Positions 5,786 through 7,785 of a DNA stretch of 7,785 nt are shown in pieces (position 1 is the first letter of the stretch; each line of letters begins with the position of its first letter). Source of the DNA: Phycisphaerae bacterium (lineage in GTDB: Bacteria > Planctomycetota > Phycisphaerae > Phycisphaerales > SM1A02); assembly GCA_002862325.1 (NCBI GenBank), contig PKCT01000124.1, forward strand, positions 1 through 7,785, written 5' to 3'. The notes under the pieces are model-generated. The model saw only the letters and a program-made list of their open reading frames with translations, was not told the DNA's origin and ran no database searches. The translations under genes were made by a program, and so were the position numbers.

Positions 5786-7087
5786 ATGTCGATCACACTC
5801 ACGATGCCCCGTCTTTCCGACACCATGGAGCAGGGGACCATCATCAAGTGGAATGTTCAGGAAGGCGACGAGGTCGCTTCCGGAGCCGTGGTGGCTGATA
5901 TCGAGACCGACAAGGCCACGATGGAGATGCAGGCCTACGACGACGGCGTCGTGGCGAAGATTCTCGTCGGCGAGGGGACTCAGGTTCCGGTCGGAACCGC
6001 GATCGCCCTGATCGCCGAGGATGGCGAGGATCCCGCGGACATCGACGCGGCGCCGTCCGCCGCCGCTGAGGCCGCCCAGGTGGATCCCACACCCGAGACG
6101 CCCGAGCCTTCGACGCCCGCCGCCGAGGCCCCAACCGCGCCCACGCCGGCCCGATCCGCACCGCCCGCATCGGGCCCCGGCCGACCTCGAGTGAGCCCGG
6201 TCGCCCGCCGATTGGCGGAGGAGCACGGCATCGACCTGGGCAGCCTGGCCGGGAGCGGGCCTGGCGGGAGGATCATCAAGCGAGACGTCCTCGCGCAGGT
6301 CAACGCCGAACCGATGGCAGGAACCGTCGAGACGGCGGTCCCCGTCCCTCTCGCGGCCCCAACCGCGGTCCAGGAGGTCCCCGCGCTCGAGAGCGCCGCG
6401 ATCGAGGTCTCGGGGATGCGGCAGACCATCGCTCGACGACTGGTCGAGAGCAAGCAGACCATTCCCCACTATCAGGTCAAGATGCGCTTCTCGATGGACG
6501 CGCTCATCGATCTGCGTGCGTCCCTGAACGAGAAGCTCGCGGCCGAGGAAGTGAAGCTGAGCGTCAACGACTTCCTGGTCAGGGCGTGTGCGCTCGCGAT
6601 GGCGGAACACCCCATGTTCAACGCCAGTTGGGCGGGGGACCGCATCCTGGCCCATCGGCGAGTCAACGTCGGCGTCGCGGTGTCCCTGTCGGAAGAGCGT
6701 GGCGGTGGGCTGGTGGTCGCGACGATTCGCGATGCCAATCTGAAGAGCCTCCGCATGATCTCGGCGGAGACCCGATCGCTCGCCTCCAAGGCGAGGGACA
6801 AGGGACTCACCACCGAGGAGATGTCCGACGCGACCTTCACCATCTCGAACCTCGGGATGTTCGGCGTCGACGACTTCACGGCGATCATCAATCCACCCAA
6901 CAGCGCAATTCTGGCGTGCGGTGCGGCGATCGAGCAGCCGGTGGTGCGCGATCACCAGTTGGCCGTCGGCTGGGAAATGGCGGCGAACCTGAGTCTGGAC
7001 CACCGCGTGATCGACGGTGCGATGGCCGCTCGCTATCTGGCCACGCTCAAGTCGATGATCGAAGAGCCTATGAGGCTCCTCGCTTGA
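5786..7087 (+). CDS. pdhC: Dihydrolipoamide acetyltransferase (E2) of pyruvate dehydrogenase complex
   Basis: E2 forms the core of the complex and moves the acetyl group from its lipoyl arm to CoA. The 433-residue protein has one lipoyl domain (1-78, lipoylated Lys43 in ETDKATMEM) and an Ala/Pro/Glu-rich flexible linker (about 81-133). A peripheral-subunit-binding domain follows (about 135-172, RVSPVARRLAEEHGIDL, then GSGPGGRIIKRDV). After a second linker comes the acyltransferase domain (about 207-433) with the catalytic HxxxDG as HRVIDG, His406 to Gly411. Length and single-lipoyl layout are ordinary for bacterial E2. I chose the ATG at 5786 because MSITLTMPRLSDTM is the standard lipoyl-domain opening; an upstream in-frame ATG at 5612 lies inside pdhB in another frame. 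The Shine-Dalgarno sequence is weak. The gene probably shares the pdhAB transcript, and a strong terminator follows. Acetoin or branched-chain E2 is the alternative. The name aceF is also used for this function. Confidence 0.93.
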   Translation: MSITLTMPRLSDTMEQGTIIKWNVQEGDEVASGAVVADIETDKATMEMQAYDDGVVAKILVGEGTQVPVGTAIALIAEDGEDPADIDAAPSAAAEAAQVDPTPETPEPSTPAAEAPTAPTPARSAPPASGPGRPRVSPVARRLAEEHGIDLGSLAGSGPGGRIIKRDVLAQVNAEPMAGTVETAVPVPLAAPTAVQEVPALESAAIEVSGMRQTIARRLVESKQTIPHYQVKMRFSMDALIDLRASLNEKLAAEEVKLSVNDFLVRACALAMAEHPMFNASWAGDRILAHRRVNVGVAVSLSEERGGGLVVATIRDANLKSLRMISAETRSLASKARDKGLTTEEMSDATFTISNLGMFGVDDFTAIINPPNSAILACGAAIEQPVVRDHQLAVGWEMAANLSLDHRVIDGAMAARYLATLKSMIEEPMRLLA

Positions 7088-7094
7088 TCTTCTC

Positions 7095-7135
7095 CGAACC
7101 CTCCGGGTATGGATCGCGGGTTCGTCTGTTTTTTT
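7095..7135 (+). terminator. Intrinsic terminator after the E2 gene
   Basis: CGAACCC (7095-7101) and GGGTTCG (7118-7124) form a perfect seven-pair stem around a 16-base loop. After TCTG there is a run of seven T (7129-7135). It starts 8 bases after the E2 stop. A competing small hairpin, ACCC-TCC-GGGT (7098-7108), could form within it. This is the clearest terminator in the window and marks the end of the dehydrogenase transcript. Confidence 0.7.
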
Positions 7136-7169
7136 CATCGTGGTGAAGGTCGGATTCCGATGACTTATT

Positions 7170-7175
7170 GAGGAG
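7170..7175 (+). promoter_or_regulatory. Ribosome binding site of the glycosyltransferase gene
   Basis: GAGGAG ends 4 bases before the ATG at 7180. The spacing is a little short but the match is strong, and it supports this start. Confidence 0.6.
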
Positions 7176-7179
7176 CTGC

Positions 7180-7785
7180 ATGGCCGATTCGCGACCCAAA
7201 GTCCTGGTGCTGGCGTGGGACGACGAAGCCGATCCGAATTCGTTGTCGGGCTCGCCATGGGAGATGCGGCAGTCGCTCGAACGGGCGGGCTGTCACGTCG
7301 TCTTGGGCCTGATCGGGAATCTCCACAGCGTCCCGGCGAGTGTGCGTGAGTCCTGGCGTGGTTGGCAGCGCCTGCGCCGGATCCGGACACTCGGTCGCAA
7401 CACCGTCGAGAAGGTTCTTCCGCGGCTCGCAGGTGGAAAGCTCGAGTCCCTGGCGATCTCCGCCGCCCGGGCCGCCGATGAGAGTGTTCGCAGGCACGCC
7501 CCGGACGTCGTCTTCGGTCCGTTCACGAGCGTGCCGATCGGGCGCATGGAGTCCAAGACGCCGATCGTCTACGCATCGGACGCCACCGCCACCCTGATCT
7601 GCAAGACCTACGACACATTTAAGAATCGTGGGCAGGGCTGGAAGGACATGGCGATCGAACTCGAGACCTCGGCGCTCGCCCGCGCGGATCGGGATTGCCT
7701 TGTCGGTCAATGGCCCTTGCGCTGCGCTACGCACCGCACACGCCGCATTGCGCACGGCCGAGCGGTGCGGCGCCATGTGCGCCGT
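7180..7785 (+). CDS. GT-B (family 4-like) glycosyltransferase, N-terminal part
   Basis: The frame is open to the right edge: 202 codons with no stop. Residues 1-179 look like the N-terminal Rossmann domain of a GT-B glycosyltransferase, which moves a sugar from a nucleotide donor to a saccharide or lipid acceptor. Visible signs are the first strand KVLVLAW (7-13), SGSPWEMRQSLERAG (23-37, the usual SGTPYxM...AL...G), PDVVFGPF (108-115), TPIVYASDATATL (127-139) and ELETSALARADRDCLVGQW (160-178). The family normally continues with an SxWAAxSA helix and a VxPFGAN strand. Here the reading frame instead turns Arg/His-rich from about residue 181 (9 Arg and 3 His in 22 residues) with no PFGAN. The gene may be broken, joined to foreign DNA or affected by a sequence error near the edge. 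It follows the E2 terminator and has its own ribosome binding site, so it is probably a separate transcription unit. Acceptor and donor cannot be told. Confidence 0.7.
   Translation, partial: MADSRPKVLVLAWDDEADPNSLSGSPWEMRQSLERAGCHVVLGLIGNLHSVPASVRESWRGWQRLRRIRTLGRNTVEKVLPRLAGGKLESLAISAARAADESVRRHAPDVVFGPFTSVPIGRMESKTPIVYASDATATLICKTYDTFKNRGQGWKDMAIELETSALARADRDCLVGQWPLRCATHRTRRIAHGRAVRRHVRR
7730..7769. repeat. 8 bp inverted repeat near the right edge
   Basis: CGCACCGC (7730-7737) and GCGGTGCG (7762-7769) are exact reverse complements separated by 24 bases. A second pair, GCGCAC (7750-7755) and GTGCGC (7777-7782), overlaps it. Both lie in the stretch where the glycosyltransferase reading frame stops resembling its family. 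In such GC-rich sequence, short inverted repeats also arise by chance. Confidence 0.3.

Noticed and set aside
5753..7390. A 545-codon open frame on the minus strand opposite the E2 gene
   Set aside because: It is very Arg/His/Asp/Gly-rich with no domain-like pattern and covers a textbook E2 gene plus a terminator; it is a compositional shadow.
7165..7776. A 203-codon minus-strand open frame opposite the glycosyltransferase
   Set aside because: The plus frame has a strong ribosome binding site and GT-B motifs over 179 residues; the minus frame has neither.
1..7785. CRISPR array, tRNA/rRNA, insertion sequence, toxin-antitoxin or defence system
   Set aside because: I saw no regularly spaced repeats, no tRNA-like cloverleaf, no transposase-like reading frame, no terminal repeats and no known defence-gene motifs. 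The interior is ordinary housekeeping sequence; only the last 85 or so bases look out of place.

Overview
The window is a GC-rich bacterial chromosome segment that is almost fully coding. The best guess for its origin is a planctomycete-type bacterium (Planctomycetota, perhaps Phycisphaerae). The main clue is the minus-strand protein with an N-terminal zinc ribbon of the form CPACGYDLRG...CPECG, a signature I associate with that phylum. A large periplasmic S41 protease with a long helical extension fits this but does not prove it. GATC is strikingly frequent: 19 sites by hand count in the first 960 bases, against 3 to 4 expected.

Layout. Positions 2-127 (+) hold the last 41 codons of a chorismate-binding enzyme (TrpE/PabB family). 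It converges, with an 18 bp gap and a stem-loop spanning both stop codons, on a minus-strand zinc-ribbon multi-pass membrane protein (146-1000). A divergent intergenic region with palindromes (about 1001-1231) separates that gene from a secreted S41 C-terminal processing protease (1232-3505, +). A 114 bp gap then carries a good sigma-70-like promoter, a direct repeat overlapping it and a GC-rich leader hairpin. Next come three genes for the E1 and E2 parts of a 2-oxoacid dehydrogenase complex, most likely pyruvate dehydrogenase: E1 alpha (3620-4732), E1 beta (4729-5715, ATGA overlap) and lipoyl-bearing E2 (5786-7087). An intrinsic terminator closes the cluster at 7095-7135. A GT-B glycosyltransferase with its own ribosome binding site starts at 7180 and runs off the right edge.

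How the genes work together. E1 alpha and E1 beta form the thiamine-diphosphate enzyme that decarboxylates pyruvate and acylates the lipoyl group of E2; E2 passes the acetyl group to CoA. E3 (dihydrolipoamide dehydrogenase) is not in the window and must be supplied from elsewhere. The protease, membrane protein, chorismate enzyme and glycosyltransferase have no evident functional link to the complex.

I looked for an undescribed multi-gene system and found no support for one. The items most worth checking are the abrupt loss of family-like sequence at the right edge (about 7707-7785), the uncharacterised zinc-ribbon membrane protein, the unassigned N-terminal half of the protease, the GATC excess, and the regulatory structure upstream of the E1 alpha gene.
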